From the NCBI GenBank assembly GCA_015680685.1, contig MNCI01036718.1, positions 611,201 to 643,038 of the forward strand: a stretch of DNA of 31,838 bases, given 5' to 3'. This DNA comes from Gnetum montanum (Eukaryota; Streptophyta; Gnetopsida; Gnetales; Gnetaceae). The position numbers were made by a program, and so were the translations under genes. Below are positions 31,201 to 31,838 of this stretch, in pieces (the first letter of the stretch is position 1; each line of letters opens with the position of its first letter). Under the pieces are notes generated by a model. It had not been told where the DNA came from, ran no database searches, and saw only the letters and a program-made list of their open reading frames with translations.

Positions 31201-31838
31201 CAGAGTTAAGGGCTGGAAGTTGGCAACGAACTTGCTCCAATAGGTCTGTGCTTTCAAGGTAAGCATTAGTTATTCCCTCAGTTAGTTCCATGCAGGTAGT
31301 TGGTTTGTCGTTTTTATCAGCTATCAGCCACTAGGCGTCTTCTTGTTGTGTGGCTGTTGCATATAGGCACTTTTGTATATTAATATCCTGTGCACACCGA
31401 TTGCATGCAGGTAGTGTTAGACTTTGCATTACCCATGACTTCTGCACGCAATGACACCCTGTGTCACTATATGCGATGCATGGAACTCTCTTCCTCTCAA
31501 TTTTCCCATATGTATTTGTCTTTGATATTTCTAGGGAAAGATTACGAATTCCTAAGCGAGCATCGATTGTGTTTAACCATGCCCTTCCCATGATAATTGG
31601 GAAATCGCCTTTGTCATTATTGATTTCAATTACCAGGAAGTTGGCTAGGTATGACCATCCACCTACAATTGTAGCAATGTCTTCAACCTGCCCCAGAGGG
31701 ACGGTGATGGACTGGTCAGCCAGCTCAAGGCGGACATTGCTCTTCTTAAGCGGAGGTAGGTTCCAGGTCTTATATAATTGTTGCGAGATCAAGTTAACCC
31801 CGGAACCTGAATCAAGGAGAGCCTTATGTGGTTCATTC
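28226..31838 (-). pseudogene. pol: Copy C pol polyprotein: protease, RT, RNase H, integrase (two stops, partial)
   Basis: One reading frame runs from the right edge to 28226 with only two stops, TAG at 31331-31333 and TGA at 28601-28603, each one C-to-T change from a sense codon. Protease active site LLDSGSGVNL with DSG at 31805-31813. In the 895-codon open part (28604-31291): RT with D212 in FLDGYSGYNQI and FMDD at 274-277; RNase H D424, E466 and D491; integrase zinc finger H638, H645, C676, C679; catalytic D708, D768, E804 with the standard 35-residue D-to-E gap. The integrase C-terminal part (RFRYKPGDKVLYWNP) follows the second stop. No chromodomain is present, as expected for Athila. The protein copies element RNA into DNA and integrates it. 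As it stands it would be cut at both stops unless read through. Confidence 0.93.

Larger units (their letters stand above)
25169..31838 (-). mobile_element. Athila-like Ty3/gypsy element, copy C, 5' part outside the window
   Basis: Minus-strand element with 3' LTR 25169-26240, PPT, a 2-kb 3' region without a large ORF, and pol 28226-31838 running off the edge. The RT/integrase sequence is of Athila type (FLDGYSGYNQI, QMPFGLCNAPATFQR, EVFMDDFS, GIVLGHKIS). It is GC-richer and far less decayed than copies A and B, with all catalytic residues present, so it is the youngest. Gag, PBS and the 5' LTR should lie to the right of the window. Confidence 0.93.

Noticed and set aside
28683-31593. Several plus-strand frames of 64-78 codons
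   Set aside because: Antisense to the well-supported copy C pol; no independent evidence.

Overview
This window looks like intergenic DNA of a large plant nuclear genome, built almost entirely of old, nested LTR retrotransposons. No host gene, rRNA or functional tRNA gene was recognised. The plant origin rests on Athila-type and chromodomain Ty3/gypsy elements, primer sites matching plant initiator-Met and Asp tRNAs, and tRNA-derived SINE remnants. A gymnosperm or other large-genome plant is plausible from the age and decay of the copies, but the sequence does not prove it.

Layout. (1) 1-2824: AT-rich DNA with several copies of one degraded SINE family. (2) 2825-8138: 3' part of a decayed Athila-like element on the minus strand (copy A): LTR, an extra pseudogene of about 900 codons lying 3' of where pol should be, and a noncoding region; it is cut off near the single N at 8139. 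(3) 8140-9355: unassigned AT-rich DNA. (4) 9361-24861: a chromovirus on the plus strand with LTRs of about 510 bp and target duplication ACAAA. It has an unusual 3.3-kb leader carrying an antisense, apparently multi-exon pseudogene, then gag, protease, RT/RNase H, integrase and a chromodomain, all broken. (5) 14365-20998: an Athila-like element on the minus strand (copy B) inserted in the chromovirus protease with target duplication ATTGA. It keeps gag and a short version of the extra ORF but no pol. (6) 25169 to the right edge: a third, much better preserved Athila-like element on the minus strand (copy C), with 3' LTR, 3' region and a pol frame open except for two stops. Its 5' end lies outside the window.

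How the parts relate. Copies A, B and C share one LTR design: TGATGAG ends, a very short U3 of palindromes directly before a TATA box, a nearby AATAAA, and a long U5 holding hairpin units whose arms covary between copies. C-type elements carry the enzymes. B carries gag plus the extra ORF and would have depended on pol supplied in trans. A and B also carry an internal TATA-like site about 500 bp before the extra ORF, absent from C, which suggests a mobile module of promoter plus ORF. The most unusual features are the covarying LTR hairpins, the antisense intron-containing gene in the chromovirus leader, and the extra-ORF module.
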